From: Paucibacter sp. B2R-40
GTDB taxonomy: Bacteria; Pseudomonadota; Gammaproteobacteria; Burkholderiales; Burkholderiaceae_C
DNA length: 64,000 nucleotides
NCBI RefSeq assembly: GCF_025717555.1
Contig: NZ_JAJIRP010000006.1
Span: 124,243 to 188,242, forward strand
Direction: 5' to 3'
Position 1 is the stretch's first letter. The number at the start of each line of letters is the position of its first letter. The notes under the pieces were generated by a model. It did not search any database, was not told the origin of the DNA, and saw only the letters and a program-made list of their open reading frames with translations. Of the stretch, positions 26,089 through 36,164 are shown piece after piece. Made by a program: the position numbers and the translations under genes.

Positions 26089-29000
26089 TTACACCAGCAC
26101 CCTCTCGATGCCGCCGCTGTTCGCCTTGGCCACGTATTCAGGCATCCAGTCCTCGCCGAGGATCTGCCGAGCCATTTCGACCACGATGTAGTCGGCCTCC
26201 AGCAAGCCGTTATTGAGGTCATTGCCGTAGCGGCTCAGGCCTTGCAAGCAGCTCGGGCAGCTGGTCAGGATTTTGAGGTTTTCGGCGGCCGCGACCTTGC
26301 CGCTGCCGCGCAAATCGGCTTCCATCTTGAGCAGCTCTTCTTCCTTGCGGAAGCGGATCTGCGTCGAAATGTCTGGCCTTGTGACGCCCAGCGTGCCGCT
26401 CTCGCCGCAGCAGCGCTTGCTCTCGACCACATTCGGCCCGACCAGCGCATTGACGGTCAACATCGGCGCCTGCAGCTTCATCGGCGTGTGGCAGGGGTCG
26501 TGATAGAGATAGCTCTTGTCACTGCCCAGCGTGATGCCTTTTTCCAGCAGGTATTCATGGATGTCGATGATGCGGCAGCCGGGGAAAATGTCCTCGAACT
26601 TATAGCCCTGCAACTGGTCATAACAGGTGCCGCAAGACACCACCACCGTCTTGATATCCAGGTAGTTCAGCGTGTTGGCGACACGGTGGAACAAGACCCG
26701 GTTGTCGGTGATCATCTTCTCGGCCTTGTCGAACTGGCCCGAGCCGCGTTGCGGATAGCCGCAGCACAGATAACCCGGCGGCAAGACGGTCTGCACGCCG
26801 GCATGCCAGAGCATCGCCTGCGTCGCCAGCCCGACCTGGCTGAACAGCTTCTCCGAGCCGCAGCCGGGGAAATAAAACACCGCCTCGGTCTCGGAATTGG
26901 TCGCGGCCGGGTTGCGGATGATGGGAACGTAGTCCTTGTCCTCGATGTCCAAAAGCGCACGCGCGGTCTTCTTGGGCAGGCCGCCGGGCAGCTTCTTGTT
27001 GATGAAGTGAATCACCTGCTCCTTGATCGGCGCTGCGCCCACCGTGGCGCGGGGTGCTGCCGTCTGCTTCTTGGCAAAGCGTTTCAACACATCATGGGCC
27101 AGGCGCTGTGCCTTGAAGCCGACGCCGACCATGGCCGCACGCGCGAGCTTGATGGTCTCCGGGTTGGAGGCATTGAGCATGAACATCGCCGCCGCGTTGC
27201 CGGGCCGCCAGGTTTTTTGCCCCATCTTGCGCAAGAGATTGCGCATATTCATCGTCACTTCGCCGAAGTCGATCTTGACCGGACAAGGGTTCAGGCATTT
27301 GTGGCAAACCGTGCAATGGTCGGCCACATCCTCGAACTCCTGCCAATGCTTGATCGAGATACCGCGCCGGGTTTGCTCCTCGTACAAAAATGCCTCGACC
27401 AGTAGCGAGGTCGCGAGGATCTTGTTGCGCGGCGAATAGAGCAGATTGGCACGCGGCACATGGGTGGCGCAGACCGGCTTGCACTTGCCGCAGCGCAGGC
27501 AATCCTTGATCGACTCGCTGATCGCGCCGATATCGCTTTGCTGCATGATCAGCGACTCATGGCCCATCAGGCCAAAGCTGGGCGTGTAGGCGTTGGTCAA
27601 GTCCGCCGGGCTCGCACCGCCACGCAGCAGCTTGCCCTTGTTGAAGCGCCCTTCGGGGTCGACCTTGGCCTTGTAGCCCGCGAAGCCCGCCAACTCCGAG
27701 TCCAGCATGAACTCGAGCTTGGTGATGCCGATGCCATGTTCGCCCGAGATCACCCCGTCCAAGCTGCGCGCCAGCACCATGATGCGGCCAACGGCCTCAT
27801 GTGCCGTCTGCAGCATCTCGTAGTTATCCGAGTTGACGGGGATGTTGGTGTGGACATTGCCGTCGCCGGCATGCATATGCAGGGCCACCCAGACGCGGCC
27901 GCGCAGCAGCTCTTTGTGAATGCGTTTGCACTCGTCCAGAATCGGTGCAAAGGCACCGCCGTTGAAGATGATTTGCAGCGGCTTGAGGATCTGCGTTTTC
28001 CAGGACGCGCGCAAGCTGTGGTCTTGCAGCTGATCGAAAAAGCTCAGCCCCTCGGGCTGCGCCACGTCAAGCTGATCCATCCACAGCTGCCATTGGCCGC
28101 CGACCTCGTCCAGCAGCGCCAGCGCTTGCTGAACCCGGTCACCCAGCAACTCGGCGCTCGGGATATCACCGGCGTCGTCGCTGCGGCCCAGCGGCAAGCT
28201 GCTCTGCGTGAACAGCTTTTTCAGGCCGGCCACAAAGGCCAGCTTGTTGCGCAGGCTCAGCTCGATATTGATGCGCTCGATGCCCAGCGTGTATTCGCCC
28301 ATGCGCGGCAGCGGGATCACCACATCCTCGTTCACCTTGAAGGCATTGGTGTGTTTGGAGATCGCCGCCGTGCGCTTGCGATCGAGCCAGAATTTCTTGC
28401 GCGCATCGGGGCTGATGGCCACAAAGCCCTCGCCATTGCGGCCATTGGCCAAGCGCACCACCTCGGAGGTCGCACGCGCGACCGCGTCTGCGTCTTCGCC
28501 GACGATGTCGCCGACCAAGACCATCTTGGGCAGACCGCCCGAGGACGCGCCGGCCAGATTGGCGCGCTTGCTCTTGGTGCTGTAGCCAACCGCCTTCAGG
28601 TAGCGGTCATCCAGGTGTTCGAGGCCCGCCAGCACCGCGCCGCCGGGGCGCTTGGCCTCGGCGAACATGAAGTCCTTGATGTCGACAATCGCCGGCACGC
28701 AATCCTTGGGGTTGCCGAAAAACTCGAGGCAGACCGTGCGGACATGAGCGGGCATCTTGTGCACGACCCAGCGTGCGCTGGTGATCAGGCCGTCGCAGCC
28801 TTCTTTCTGGATGCCGGGCAAGCCGGCGAGGAACTTATCGGTGACGTCTTTGCCAAGGCCTTCTTTGCGGAAGGTGCTGCCGGGGATGTCGAGGCGCTCG
28901 GTCCGCTCCAGCCTCAGGCCGGAGGCATCGAAGTAGCGCAGCTCGAAGCTGGCCGTCTCCACGTCATGGATCTTGCCCATATTGTGGCTCAGGCGCGTCA

Positions 29001-30015
29001 CCTCCAGCCACTTGGCGTCCGGCGTCACCATGCGCCAGGAGGCGAGGTTGTCTAGCGCCGTGCCCCAGAGCACGGCCTTCTTGCCGCCGGCATTCATCGC
29101 CACATTGCCGCCCACGCAGCTGGCCTCGGCCGAGGTCGGATCGACCGCGAACACAAAGCCATGCGCTTCGGCCAGATCAGCAACGCGCTGCGTGACCACG
29201 CCGGCCTCGCTCCAGATCGTCGCCACCTCGCGGTCCATCCCCGGCAGGGTCAGCATCTCGACGCCGCGCAAGGCCTCCAGTTTTTCGGTGTTGATGACGG
29301 CGCTATTCCAGACCAGCGGCACGGCGCCGCCGGTATAGCCGGTGCCGCCGCCACGCGGGATGATGGTCAGGCCTAACTCGATACAGCCCTTGACCAGGCT
29401 GGCCATTTCGAGCTCGGTGTCGGGGGTCAAGACGACGAAGGGGTATTCGACCCGCCAGTCGGTCGCGTCGGTCACATGCGAGACGCGCGAGAGGCCGTCG
29501 AACTTGATATTGTCCTTGGCCGTGGTTTTGCCCAGCAGCTTGGTCGTGCGCCGGCGCAGCTCGGCCACCGCGTCAAACTGAGCGGCAAAGCCGGCGATCG
29601 CGGCGCGTGCCGCGGTCAGCAACTCACCGACCGATTGATCGCGCAGCGGATCGGTGCTCGGGTCGCGGCGCAGCTCGACCTCATGCAGCCGATGCTCCAA
29701 GGCCTCGATCAGCAGGCGACGGCGCTTGGGGTTGTCGAGTAAATCATCTTGCAAATAGGGGTTGCGCTGCACCACCCAGATATCACCCAACACCTCGTAC
29801 AACATGCGGGCCGAGCGGCCGGTGCGGCGCTCCTGGCGCAGCTGGTTGAGCAGCTCCCAAGCCGGGGCGCCGAGCAAGCGGATGACAATTTCGCGGTCGG
29901 AGAAGGAGGTGTAGTTGTACGGAATCTCGCGCAGGCGGGGAGCGGCATCGTGACCCTGTTTAACAAGGGTCAGGTCTTGAGTCGGGGCAGACATCAGCGG
30001 GAGCGGAGCATTCAT
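26089..30015 (-). CDS. Fused FAD-linked dehydrogenase / Fe-S / CCG-domain oxidoreductase (DUF3683)
   Basis: This protein of about 1308 aa joins, in one chain, an N-terminal DUF3683-type region ([16 protein letters not shown]) and a PCMH-type FAD-binding domain ([17 protein letters not shown] near 225). Next is the FAD-oxidase C domain ([12 protein letters not shown] near 715). Two Cys clusters of 4Fe-4S ferredoxin type follow ([11 protein letters not shown] near 840 and [11 protein letters not shown] near 900), then two CCG (heterodisulfide-reductase-like) domains with [10 protein letters not shown] and CCGESG. This corresponds to GlcD plus GlcF fused, so it probably oxidises a D-2-hydroxyacid (lactate, glycolate or 2-hydroxyglutarate) and passes electrons to the quinone pool. 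The start is uncertain: ATG 30015 is preferred; 30042 and 30063 are possible. Confidence 0.9.
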   Translation of the reverse strand: MNAPLPLMSAPTQDLTLVKQGHDAAPRLREIPYNYTSFSDREIVIRLLGAPAWELLNQLRQERRTGRSARMLYEVLGDIWVVQRNPYLQDDLLDNPKRRRLLIEALEHRLHEVELRRDPSTDPLRDQSVGELLTAARAAIAGFAAQFDAVAELRRRTTKLLGKTTAKDNIKFDGLSRVSHVTDATDWRVEYPFVVLTPDTELEMASLVKGCIELGLTIIPRGGGTGYTGGAVPLVWNSAVINTEKLEALRGVEMLTLPGMDREVATIWSEAGVVTQRVADLAEAHGFVFAVDPTSAEASCVGGNVAMNAGGKKAVLWGTALDNLASWRMVTPDAKWLEVTRLSHNMGKIHDVETASFELRYFDASGLRLERTERLDIPGSTFRKEGLGKDVTDKFLAGLPGIQKEGCDGLITSARWVVHKMPAHVRTVCLEFFGNPKDCVPAIVDIKDFMFAEAKRPGGAVLAGLEHLDDRYLKAVGYSTKSKRANLAGASSGGLPKMVLVGDIVGEDADAVARATSEVVRLANGRNGEGFVAISPDARKKFWLDRKRTAAISKHTNAFKVNEDVVIPLPRMGEYTLGIERINIELSLRNKLAFVAGLKKLFTQSSLPLGRSDDAGDIPSAELLGDRVQQALALLDEVGGQWQLWMDQLDVAQPEGLSFFDQLQDHSLRASWKTQILKPLQIIFNGGAFAPILDECKRIHKELLRGRVWVALHMHAGDGNVHTNIPVNSDNYEMLQTAHEAVGRIMVLARSLDGVISGEHGIGITKLEFMLDSELAGFAGYKAKVDPEGRFNKGKLLRGGASPADLTNAYTPSFGLMGHESLIMQQSDIGAISESIKDCLRCGKCKPVCATHVPRANLLYSPRNKILATSLLVEAFLYEEQTRRGISIKHWQEFEDVADHCTVCHKCLNPCPVKIDFGEVTMNMRNLLRKMGQKTWRPGNAAAMFMLNASNPETIKLARAAMVGVGFKAQRLAHDVLKRFAKKQTAAPRATVGAAPIKEQVIHFINKKLPGGLPKKTARALLDIEDKDYVPIIRNPAATNSETEAVFYFPGCGSEKLFSQVGLATQAMLWHAGVQTVLPPGYLCCGYPQRGSGQFDKAEKMITDNRVLFHRVANTLNYLDIKTVVVSCGTCYDQLQGYKFEDIFPGCRIIDIHEYLLEKGITLGSDKSYLYHDPCHTPMKLQAPMLTVNALVGPNVVESKRCCGESGTLGVTRPDISTQIRFRKEEELLKMEADLRGSGKVAAAENLKILTSCPSCLQGLSRYGNDLNNGLLEADYIVVEMARQILGEDWMPEYVAKANSGGIERVLV

Positions 30016-30357
30016 GGCGGCCGGACGCTCAAAAGCGCCCATGGTTGGCTGTTGAGTGGGCATCTGGACAGACCCAAACAACAAGGCTGAGAATTTTTGT
30101 TTGCAAGTAGCGGCTGAGCTTGTGGCTTCGCATCTGCTGAATCTGATTCGAATTACAGGGAATACCCCATGCAAGCCGGGCGCCGATCGTACCGCAGCGC
30201 AGCAATATGCCGCGTCGCGTACGCCTATGCCCTTGCCTGATTTTGGGTAAACCGGCTCTGGCGAACTCTGTTCTACAAGCGTATTTTCGCAGCACTGTCG
30301 CTGTCACAATCCTGGCTGGTTTGTGCAGACTCATCACTTCTACGGAGCCATCACCTC
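30016..30357. other. Divergent intergenic region between the FAD/Fe-S oxidoreductase and ugpB
   Basis: Up to 342 bp (183 bp if the oxidoreductase began at 30174) carry both promoters. I found no convincing Pho box, terminator or small gene. Two CTGTCR hexamers at 30295-30306 are adjacent instead of being spaced as in a PHO box. The ugpB ribosome binding site (GGAG) lies about 15 bp before ATG 30358. Confidence 0.6.
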
Positions 30358-31662
30358 ATGACATCCAGACAACTCGCCGCGCTCACCCTGCTGCTCGCCG
30401 CTTTGGCACCGCAAGCCCAGGCGCAGACCGAAATCCAGTGGTGGCATTCGATGGGCGGCGGCCTGGGTGACTGGGTCACCGACCTGTCCAAGGAATTCAA
30501 CGCCAGCCAGAAGGACTACAAAATCGTGCCCAGCTACAAGGGCAGCTACGACGAGTCGATGACGGCGGCGATCGCCGCCTTCCGAGCCGGCAATGCGCCG
30601 CATATCTTGCAGGTCTTCGAGGTCGGCACGGCCACCATGATGGCCAGCAAGGGTGCCATCGTGCCGGTCGGCGAGGTCATGAAAATGGGTGGCGCCAAGT
30701 TCGACCCAAATGCCTATGTGCCTGCCGTGGCCGGCTATTACACGGCACCGAGTGGCCAGATGCTGAGCATGCCTTTCAACAGCTCGACGACAGTCTTCCA
30801 CTTCAACAAGGACGCGCTGAAGGCCGCCGGTATCACGACCCCGCCCAGCACTTGGCCCGAGGTGGCGCTGGCCGCGGCCAAGCTCAAGGCCAGCGGGCAC
30901 AAATGCCCGTTCACCACATCGTGGGTCAGCTGGACGCAGTTGGAAAGCTTCTCGGCCTGGCATAACGTCGAGTACGCCACCAAGAACAACGGCTTCGGCG
31001 GACTGGACACGCGCTTGGCCTTCAACACCCCGCTGCATGTGCGCCATATCGAGAACCTCGCCAATATGAGCAAGCAAGGCCTCTTGGTCTACAAGGGCCG
31101 CGGCAATGCGGCGGATGCCACCTTTGTCTCGGGCGAATGCGCAATGATGACCGGCAGCTCCGGCATGTACGCCAATATCAAGAAGAACGCCAAGTTCGCC
31201 TCCGGTATTGCGCCGCTACCCTACTACCCTGATGTGCCCGGCGCGCCGCAAAACACCGTCATCGGCGGCGCCAGCCTGTGGGTGATGGCGGGCAAGAAGA
31301 CGCCCGAGTACAAGGGCGTGGCCGCCTTTTTCAGCTTCCTGGCCCAGCCCGAAGTGGCGGCGGCCAGCCACAAGCGCACCGGTTATTTGCCGGTCACCAA
31401 GGCAGCATTTGAGTTGACGGACAAGAGCGGCTTCTACAAAGAGAACCCCGGCACCGATGTCGCCGTCACGCAGATGATCCGCAAGACCACCGACAAGTCG
31501 CGCGGCATTCGCCTGGGCAACTTCGTGCAGGTACGCACCATCATCGACGAGGAAATGGAGCAGGTCTGGGGCGGCAAGAAGAGCGCCAAAGAAGGCTTGG
31601 ACGCAGCGGTGCAACGCGGCAATGAGCAGTTGGAGCGCTTCCAGAAAGCCAACAGCAAGTGA
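30358..31662 (+). CDS. ugpB: sn-glycerol-3-phosphate ABC transporter substrate-binding protein
   Basis: This is a 434-aa periplasmic binding protein that captures sn-glycerol-3-phosphate and glycerophosphodiesters. The signal peptide ends at AQAQA; the mature protein starts [17 protein letters not shown]. UgpB landmarks include [32 protein letters not shown] and SFAWHN-like [18 protein letters not shown]. Further landmarks are the C-terminal [11 protein letters not shown] and [14 protein letters not shown]. It heads the ugpBAEC-ugpQ operon, the order usual in proteobacteria. A 214-bp spacer with several hairpins separates it from ugpA, probably letting the binding protein be made in excess of the membrane subunits. 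Confidence 0.96.
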   Translation: MTSRQLAALTLLLAALAPQAQAQTEIQWWHSMGGGLGDWVTDLSKEFNASQKDYKIVPSYKGSYDESMTAAIAAFRAGNAPHILQVFEVGTATMMASKGAIVPVGEVMKMGGAKFDPNAYVPAVAGYYTAPSGQMLSMPFNSSTTVFHFNKDALKAAGITTPPSTWPEVALAAAKLKASGHKCPFTTSWVSWTQLESFSAWHNVEYATKNNGFGGLDTRLAFNTPLHVRHIENLANMSKQGLLVYKGRGNAADATFVSGECAMMTGSSGMYANIKKNAKFASGIAPLPYYPDVPGAPQNTVIGGASLWVMAGKKTPEYKGVAAFFSFLAQPEVAAASHKRTGYLPVTKAAFELTDKSGFYKENPGTDVAVTQMIRKTTDKSRGIRLGNFVQVRTIIDEEMEQVWGGKKSAKEGLDAAVQRGNEQLERFQKANSK

Positions 31663-31701
31663 AACCGGGAACGCGCCCTCTTTGGGCCGAGCGCTGGGCC
31701 G

Positions 31702-31722
31702 CCAACGGCCTGAGGCCGTTGG
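31702..31722 (+). promoter_or_regulatory. Hairpin 1 of the ugpB-ugpA spacer
   Basis: Perfect stem CCAACGGCC/GGCCGTTGG with a TGA loop. There is no T-run after it. It would protect the ugpB mRNA 3' end or partly terminate transcription. Confidence 0.6.
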
Positions 31723-31733
31723 CCTTCGGCAGG

Positions 31734-31761
31734 CACAAACAGTCCGCAGGGACTGTTTGTG
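31734..31761 (+). promoter_or_regulatory. Hairpin 2 of the ugpB-ugpA spacer
   Basis: Perfect 12-bp stem CACAAACAGTCC/GGACTGTTTGTG with a GCAG loop, 11 bp after hairpin 1. Confidence 0.65.
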
Positions 31762-31799
31762 TCCGGCCTCAGTTCACCGAGCCGGCCCGCTTGGCGATG

Positions 31800-31824
31800 T
31801 CCTTGCCGGTCGCGCCGGCAAGGA
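31800..31824 (+). promoter_or_regulatory. Hairpin 3 of the ugpB-ugpA spacer
   Basis: Perfect 10-bp stem TCCTTGCCGG/CCGGCAAGGA with a five-base loop. Confidence 0.6.
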
Positions 31825-31829
31825 TCGCC

Positions 31830-31871
31830 GTCCCCTCGGGGGACCGACCAGCGTACTCGCTGGACGAGGGG
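31830..31871 (+). promoter_or_regulatory. Alternative structures around the ugpA Shine-Dalgarno sequence
   Basis: CCCCTCG (31832-31838) can pair either with the adjacent GGGGAC (stem GTCCCC/GGGGAC, 31830-31844) or with CGAGGGG (31865-31871), which contains the ugpA ribosome binding site five bases before ATG 31877. A third stem, CCAGCG/CGCTGG (31848-31863), lies between. The pairings are exclusive, so this could be a translational switch. Pairing is directly visible; function is inferred. Confidence 0.5.
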
Positions 31872-31876
31872 CTCAA

Positions 31877-32764
31877 ATGAGTATAGAGAAGAGAGTTCAA
31901 TTCAAGGCCTCCTGGCTGCCCTGGCTGCTGCTGGCGCCGCAGTTGCTGGTCATTTCGGTGTTCTTCTTTTGGCCGGCGGCTCAAGCCCTTTTACAGTCGC
32001 TGCAGCGCCAGGACGCCTTCGGCCTGTCCACCGAGTGGGTGGGCCTGGAGAACTTCAGTCAATTGTTCAATGACCCCGGCTATCTGGCTTCGTTCAAGAC
32101 CACGGCGGTTTTTTCGCTGCTGGTGGCCGGCAATGGTCTGGTCTTGTCACTGCTGCTGGCGGTGATGGCCGATCGCGTGGTCAAGCGGGCCGGCGTCTAC
32201 CGCACGCTCTTGATCTGGCCCTATGCGGTGGCGCCGGCGATTGCCGGCGTGCTGTGGCTGTTCATGTTCGCGCCCTCGATCGGCGTGGTGTCGTACTGGT
32301 TGACGCAAATGGGCATCCCCTGGAACCATTTGCTCAACTCGGATCACGCGATGACGCTGGTGGTGATGGCGGCGGTGTGGAAGCATATCTCCTACAACTT
32401 CCTGTTCTTCATGGCCGGGCTGCAGGCGATCCCGAAGTCATTGATCGAAGCGGCAGCGATCGACGGCGCCGGGCCTTGGCGGCGCTTTTGGACCATCATC
32501 TTCCCGTTGCTTTCGCCGACCACCTTCTTTTTGCTGGTGATCAATATCGTCTACGCCTTCTTCGACACCTTCGGCATCATTGACGCCGCCACGCACGGCG
32601 GGCCTGGCAAAGACACGTCCATCCTGGTCTACAAGGTCTATTACGACGGTTTCAAGGCGATGGATCTGGGCGGCTCGGCCGCGCAGTCGGTGGTCTTGAT
32701 GCTGATCGTGATCACGCTGACCGTGGTGCAGTTCCGTTATGTCGAGAAGAAGGTTCAATACTGA
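31877..32764 (+). CDS. ugpA: sn-glycerol-3-phosphate ABC transporter permease
   Basis: This is a 295-aa inner-membrane permease that forms the translocation channel with UgpE. Six hydrophobic helices are visible, starting with [20 protein letters not shown]. The EAA loop that contacts the ATPase reads [23 protein letters not shown] 31877 is chosen because GAGGGG lies five bases upstream. The same frame stays open back to 31622, but that stretch is the hairpin spacer and has no family similarity. It is followed by ugpE after 15 bp. Confidence 0.96.
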   Translation: MSIEKRVQFKASWLPWLLLAPQLLVISVFFFWPAAQALLQSLQRQDAFGLSTEWVGLENFSQLFNDPGYLASFKTTAVFSLLVAGNGLVLSLLLAVMADRVVKRAGVYRTLLIWPYAVAPAIAGVLWLFMFAPSIGVVSYWLTQMGIPWNHLLNSDHAMTLVVMAAVWKHISYNFLFFMAGLQAIPKSLIEAAAIDGAGPWRRFWTIIFPLLSPTTFFLLVINIVYAFFDTFGIIDAATHGGPGKDTSILVYKVYYDGFKAMDLGGSAAQSVVLMLIVITLTVVQFRYVEKKVQY

Positions 32765-32779
32765 GCGTGGAGCCAACAC

Positions 32780-33631
32780 ATGATTGAACGCCGCCCCATC
32801 CTCACCTTTGTCTCCCACCTGATCCTGATCCTGGGCGTGCTGATCGTCGCCTTTCCGGTCTACATCACCTTTGTCGCGTCCACACAGACGGCCGATGCAA
32901 TCGTGCAAGCGCCTATGCCCATGTTGCCGGGCAGTCACTTGATCGAGAACTACAAGACTGCGCTGTTCGGCAACTCCGCCGGCGCGGGGTCCACCGCTCC
33001 GGTCGGCCGCATGATGTGGGTCAGCCTGGTCAGTGCGCTGACAATTGCGATCGCCAAGATTGCCATCTCGCTGCTGTCGGCCTTTGCGATCGTCTACTTC
33101 CGCATTCCAGGCAAGTCCTTCTTCTTCTGGAGCATTTTTGTCACGCTGATGCTGCCGGTCGAGGTGCGCATTGGCCCGACCTACCAGGTGGTGGCCGACC
33201 TCGGCATGCTCAACAGCTACGCCGGCCTGACCGTGCCCTTGATCGCCTCGGCCACCGCGACCTTTTTGTTCCGCCAATTTTTCATGACGGTCCCGGATGA
33301 ATTGCTGGAGGCAGCCCGCATGGACGGCGCCGGGCCGCTGCGCTTTTTCAAAGACATCCTGCTGCCGCTGTCGACCACCAGCATCGCGGCGCTGTTCGTG
33401 ATCCAGTTCATCTACGGCTGGAACCAATACCTGTGGCCGCTCTTGGTCACTACCGACGAGAACATGTACCCGGTTGTTATCGGCATCAAACGCATGATCA
33501 GCGGCGGCGACGCAGCGAACGACTGGAACATCATCATGGCGACAGCGATGCTGGCGATGATCCCGCCGGCCTTGGTCGTGATGCTGATGCAGAAGTGGTT
33601 CGTCAAGGGCTTGGTCGATACCGAAAAATAA
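32780..33631 (+). CDS. ugpE: sn-glycerol-3-phosphate ABC transporter permease
   Basis: This is a 283-aa inner-membrane permease, the partner of UgpA. It begins MIERRPILTFVSHLILILGV and has the UgpE-type segment STQTADAIVQAPMPMLPGSH. The EAA motif is EAARMDGAGPLRFFKDILLP. There are about six transmembrane helices, and the C-terminus is MLMQKWFVKGLVDTEK. It is 12 bp upstream of ugpC. All four transporter components are therefore present in order. Confidence 0.96.
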   Translation: MIERRPILTFVSHLILILGVLIVAFPVYITFVASTQTADAIVQAPMPMLPGSHLIENYKTALFGNSAGAGSTAPVGRMMWVSLVSALTIAIAKIAISLLSAFAIVYFRIPGKSFFFWSIFVTLMLPVEVRIGPTYQVVADLGMLNSYAGLTVPLIASATATFLFRQFFMTVPDELLEAARMDGAGPLRFFKDILLPLSTTSIAALFVIQFIYGWNQYLWPLLVTTDENMYPVVIGIKRMISGGDAANDWNIIMATAMLAMIPPALVVMLMQKWFVKGLVDTEK

Positions 33632-33643
33632 GAAGAAAGACAC

Positions 33644-34741
33644 ATGGCTTCCATCTCCCTCAGAAACGTCATCAAGCGCTACGGCCACGGCCCCAAGGCC
33701 AATCAGGTCATCCACGGCGTCAATGCCGAGATACGCGACGGCGAGTTCGTCGTCATCGTCGGGCCCTCGGGCTGCGGCAAGTCAACCTTGCTGCGCATGG
33801 TGGCCGGCCTGGAGGAAATCTCTGGCGGCGAGATCGCGATTGGCGAGCGTGTCGTCAACAACATCGAGCCGGCCGAACGCGATATCGCGATGGTGTTCCA
33901 GAACTATGCGCTCTACCCGCATATGACGGTGTTCGAGAACATGGCTTATGGCCTGAAGATCAAAAAAGTGCCCGAGGCCGAGATCAAGGCCCGCGTCGAC
34001 AAGGCCGCCAAGATTTTGGAACTGAGCGGCTTGCTGGACCGCACACCACGCCAGCTCTCCGGCGGCCAGCGCCAGCGCGTCGCGATGGGTCGCGCCATCG
34101 TGCGCAAGCCGCAGGTGTTCTTGTTCGATGAGCCGCTCTCCAACCTCGACGCCAAGCTGCGCGCGCACACCAGGCTGGAGATTCAAAAACTGCACCGTGA
34201 ACTCGGCGTTACGTCTCTGTTCGTCACCCATGACCAGGTCGAAGCGATGACGCTGGCCCAGCGCATGATCGTGATGAACGGCGGCCATATGGAGCAGATC
34301 GGCACGCCCGAAGAAGTCTATGCCCGCCCGGCCTCCACCTTTGTGGCCGGCTTTATTGGCTCGCCGCCCATGAATCTGCTCAAGGGCCAGGCACAAGGCC
34401 TGACATTCAGCGTCGGCGGCATCACGCTTACCCTGCCCGAGGCTGCACCGCGCGATGGCGAGTTGATCCTGGGTCTGCGGCCCGAGCATCTGGATCATTG
34501 GCAGGACGCAATGGCGGGAAGCTCAGGCTGGCCCTTCACGGTCGAAATGATAGAGATGCTGGGAGCCGAGCGCCTGGTCTATGGGCGCTTGGGCTCGGAG
34601 CTGTTCACCTTGCGCATTGACGGCACGCAGCCGCCGCCGGCCATTGGCGCCAAGCTGATGCTGGCCCTCAGCGACAAGCACCTGCATTGGTTCGACCCAC
34701 AAACTACCCAGCGTGTGCGCAAAGAAAAAGGTCCCCAATGA
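33644..34741 (+). CDS. ugpC: sn-glycerol-3-phosphate ABC transporter ATP-binding protein
   Basis: This is a 365-aa ATPase of the CUT1 (MalK/UgpC) type. Walker A is GPSGCGKST, the signature is [15 protein letters not shown] and Walker B is [12 protein letters not shown]; the switch His is in [13 protein letters not shown]-terminal OB/TOBE regulatory domain (from about residue 240) includes [11 protein letters not shown]. The stop overlaps the ugpQ start as ATGA. In E. coli UgpC activity is inhibited by phosphate; the same is possible here but not visible. Confidence 0.96.
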   Translation: MASISLRNVIKRYGHGPKANQVIHGVNAEIRDGEFVVIVGPSGCGKSTLLRMVAGLEEISGGEIAIGERVVNNIEPAERDIAMVFQNYALYPHMTVFENMAYGLKIKKVPEAEIKARVDKAAKILELSGLLDRTPRQLSGGQRQRVAMGRAIVRKPQVFLFDEPLSNLDAKLRAHTRLEIQKLHRELGVTSLFVTHDQVEAMTLAQRMIVMNGGHMEQIGTPEEVYARPASTFVAGFIGSPPMNLLKGQAQGLTFSVGGITLTLPEAAPRDGELILGLRPEHLDHWQDAMAGSSGWPFTVEMIEMLGAERLVYGRLGSELFTLRIDGTQPPPAIGAKLMLALSDKHLHWFDPQTTQRVRKEKGPQ

Positions 34742-35478
34742 GAGCAAATGATTGGCCCCTTCCCTTTTGGATCGCCCACCGCGGAGCGGGCAAGTTAGCA
34801 CCCGAGAACACGTTGGCGGCGTTTCGCCTGGGCGCGCAATACGGTTACCGAGCGTTCGAGTGCGATGTCAAGCTCTCCAGCGACGGCATGCCCTTCTTGC
34901 TGCATGACGCCACGCTGGAGCGCACGAGCAATGGTCAGGGTGTGGCGGGTCAAATGAACTGGAGCGCGCTGTCGCGCCTGGACGCCGGCAGCTGGCACAG
35001 CCGCAGCTATGCGGGCGAGGCGCTGCCTAGTCTGGATGCGTTAGCGCGCTTCGTCTTGGCGAACCGGCATGCGCTCAATATCGAAATCAAGCCGACACCG
35101 GGCCAGGAGCTGCTGACCGGCCAGGTGGTCGGGCGCGAAGTTTTGCGTTTATGGGCGGGATCAGGCTTTGCGCCCTTGTTCAGCTCTTTCGATCCGCTCG
35201 CCTTGAAGGGCGCCAAGGAGACCGCACCGGGCATCCCGCGCGGCCTTTTGCTCGACGAGCTGCGCCCTGGCTGGCTCGGAGAAGCGCAGGGCTTGGGTTG
35301 CCGCGCCGTCATCAGCAACTACCGGCTGATGGACCGTGCCACCATCGCTCAAATCCACACCGCCGGCATGAAGGCGCTGGTCTACACGGTCAATGAGGCG
35401 GCCGCCGCGCAAGCGCTGATCGCCGACGGTGTGGACGGCATCATCACGGACGCGGTGGACAGGTTCTCGCCGGTTTGA
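34738..35478 (+). CDS. ugpQ: Glycerophosphodiester phosphodiesterase
   Basis: This is a 246-aa cytoplasmic TIM-barrel enzyme that hydrolyses imported glycerophosphodiesters to sn-glycerol-3-phosphate and an alcohol. The GDPD signature is complete: [18 protein letters not shown] (catalytic His/Arg and metal Glu), [20 protein letters not shown] (Glu, Asp and second His) and [10 protein letters not shown]. The end has VYTVNE and DGIITD. The start overlaps the ugpC stop (ATGA), so it is translationally coupled to the transporter. There is no signal peptide, consistent with cytoplasmic UgpQ. Confidence 0.96.
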   Translation: MRANDWPLPFWIAHRGAGKLAPENTLAAFRLGAQYGYRAFECDVKLSSDGMPFLLHDATLERTSNGQGVAGQMNWSALSRLDAGSWHSRSYAGEALPSLDALARFVLANRHALNIEIKPTPGQELLTGQVVGREVLRLWAGSGFAPLFSSFDPLALKGAKETAPGIPRGLLLDELRPGWLGEAQGLGCRAVISNYRLMDRATIAQIHTAGMKALVYTVNEAAAAQALIADGVDGIITDAVDRFSPV

Positions 35479-35517
35479 GCGCGCATCCCAACACGAAGCC
35501 ATCGATCTGAAGCCCAG

Positions 35518-35949
35518 ATGCGACTCCAAGCAGTGGTTTTTGCTATTTCATTGGCCTGGGCAGCGCCCCTATTGGCTGCACCGCTCACAAGCGAAGAGCA
35601 GGCCTCAGCACAAACCATCAACCTGAAGATCGGAGAATCCGCCCAAGCACGGGACGAGCCCGCCTTGCGCATCGGCTTCGCGGGCGTGGCGGCCGATTCG
35701 CGCTGCCCCAAGGGCGCGCAATGCATCTGGGCCGGCGAGGCCACCGTGCGGGTATGGCTGCAGCGCGGCAACGAGCCAAAGCTGACGCTGGAGCTGACCA
35801 GCAGCTCAGGCTCGGTGAAAACTTTGCAAGTACTTGATCAAGAGCTGAGCCTTCTGGACCTCAGCCCCTACCCGGTCGCCGGCAAGGCCCCGGCCGAGGA
35901 AGACTACACCGCCACGCTGTCTTTGAGCCGCAGTTCTGCCGCGAAGTGA
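35518..35949 (+). CDS. Small secreted protein of unknown function
   Basis: This is a 143-aa exported protein. The signal peptide MRLQAVVFAISLAWAAPLLA has an AxA-type end. The mature domain holds a compact segment, SRCPKGAQCIWAGEATVRVW, whose two Cys could form a disulfide. I have seen this RCP-x-CVWAGEA pattern in short uncharacterised secreted proteins of many proteobacteria, followed by a beta-rich tail ending here in YTATLSLSRSS. It starts 39 bp after ugpQ and may be read through from that operon. No enzymatic motif is visible. Confidence 0.7.
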   Translation: MRLQAVVFAISLAWAAPLLAAPLTSEEQASAQTINLKIGESAQARDEPALRIGFAGVAADSRCPKGAQCIWAGEATVRVWLQRGNEPKLTLELTSSSGSVKTLQVLDQELSLLDLSPYPVAGKAPAEEDYTATLSLSRSSAAK

Positions 35950-36020
35950 AGCAGCTCTAGCCACTGTGCTGGGACCATGAAGCTCCCAAGTGATGCCTCA
36001 GCCAGCCTGAGCGATGGGTA

Positions 36021-36077
36021 GTGGATTTCCCTTGTTTGAGCCTACGACTCGTGGCTTTCCCTATGGTGGCTTTCCCT
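36021..36077. repeat. Three 12-bp direct repeats upstream of the second PEP-CTERM gene
   Basis: GTGGATTTCCCT (36021-36032), GTGGCTTTCCCT (36051-36062) and GTGGCTTTCCCT (36066-36077) start 30 and 15 bp apart. They lie 88-144 bp before the gene start, in a position suited to activator binding. Confidence 0.55.
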
Positions 36078-36164
36078 CTTTCAAATGGGTTGCGCTTCAT
36101 GGAAACATAGGCTTACAAGAATCCAGCAGGATTCCCCCCATTTGACTCTAGCCAGGGACCTTGA

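Noticed and set aside
27460-29055. Forward-strand open frame (531 codons) opposite the FAD/Fe-S oxidoreductase gene
   Set aside because: Antisense shadow without recognisable domain.
30295-30306. Possible Pho box upstream of ugpB (CTGTCG followed by CTGTCA)
   Set aside because: The two hexamers are adjacent (6-bp period) instead of the 11-bp period of PHO boxes.
31622-31876. In-frame 85-codon N-terminal extension of ugpA
   Set aside because: Overlaps the ugpB end and the hairpin spacer; UgpA similarity begins at MSIEKR and a ribosome binding site sits just before it.
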